DNA of 12,824 bases from NCBI GenBank assembly GCA_945878355.1, contig CAMCTC010000130.1:1-12824 (forward strand), written 5' to 3'. The stretch comes from Bordetella parapertussis (lineage in GTDB: Bacteria; Pseudomonadota; Gammaproteobacteria; Burkholderiales; Burkholderiaceae_C). This document shows, piece by piece, positions 12,806-12,824 of the stretch (its first letter is position 1; each line of letters opens with the position of its first letter). Position numbers and translations under genes: made by a program. Below the pieces are notes generated by a model. It was given only the letters and a program-made list of their open reading frames with translations. It made no database searches and had not been told where the DNA came from.

Positions 12806-12824
12806 CCCGATTTTCCCGTGTTTT

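Overview
The window is GC-rich bacterial chromosome with dense genes, little intergenic space and long antisense reading frames of the kind high GC produces. The gene content points to a betaproteobacterium of the order Burkholderiales: a Bug-family periplasmic binding protein, a feruloyl-CoA-synthase-like ligase, a Gln-type thiol dioxygenase and a type IV pilin behind a sigma-54 promoter. This is inference from protein families; no rRNA or tRNA gene is present to settle it.

Region 1 (6-3873, minus strand) reads as one probable operon: class I glutamine-amidotransferase-like protein, cupin thiol dioxygenase, a four-domain rhodanese protein whose start overlaps the dioxygenase stop, and a VOC/glyoxalase-like protein. 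The dioxygenase has Gln where mammalian cysteine dioxygenase has its substrate-binding Arg, so 3-mercaptopropionate or a similar thiol is a more likely substrate than cysteine. The set looks like a small organic-sulfur catabolism module.

Region 2 (4088-7595, plus strand) starts divergently from region 1. It holds an SDR oxidoreductase overlapping by four bases a single-domain globin, then an orphan Bug-type solute-binding protein with a signal peptide, then a DUF2817/M14-like zinc peptidase.

Region 3 (7818-12128) has two different PIN-toxin toxin-antitoxin modules flanking two acyl-CoA genes. A Phd/FitB-like pair (plus strand) precedes a crotonase-fold enzyme (plus strand). That enzyme converges with an adenylate-forming acyl-CoA ligase (minus strand), leaving only 21 bases between the stops. 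A VapBC pair (minus strand) follows. The ligase and crotonase probably act on aryl or acyl carboxylates, though the crotonase lacks one of the two usual hydratase glutamates.

Region 4 (12262-12805, minus strand) is a self-contained pilA unit: a sigma-54 -24/-12 promoter, a type IVa prepilin and a classic intrinsic terminator with a UUCG loop.

No CRISPR array, insertion sequence, transposase, integrase or RNA gene was seen. The most unusual items are the thiol-dioxygenase/tetra-rhodanese operon with its peptidase-like GATase, the SDR-globin overlap, and the paired PIN toxin modules around the acyl-CoA genes.
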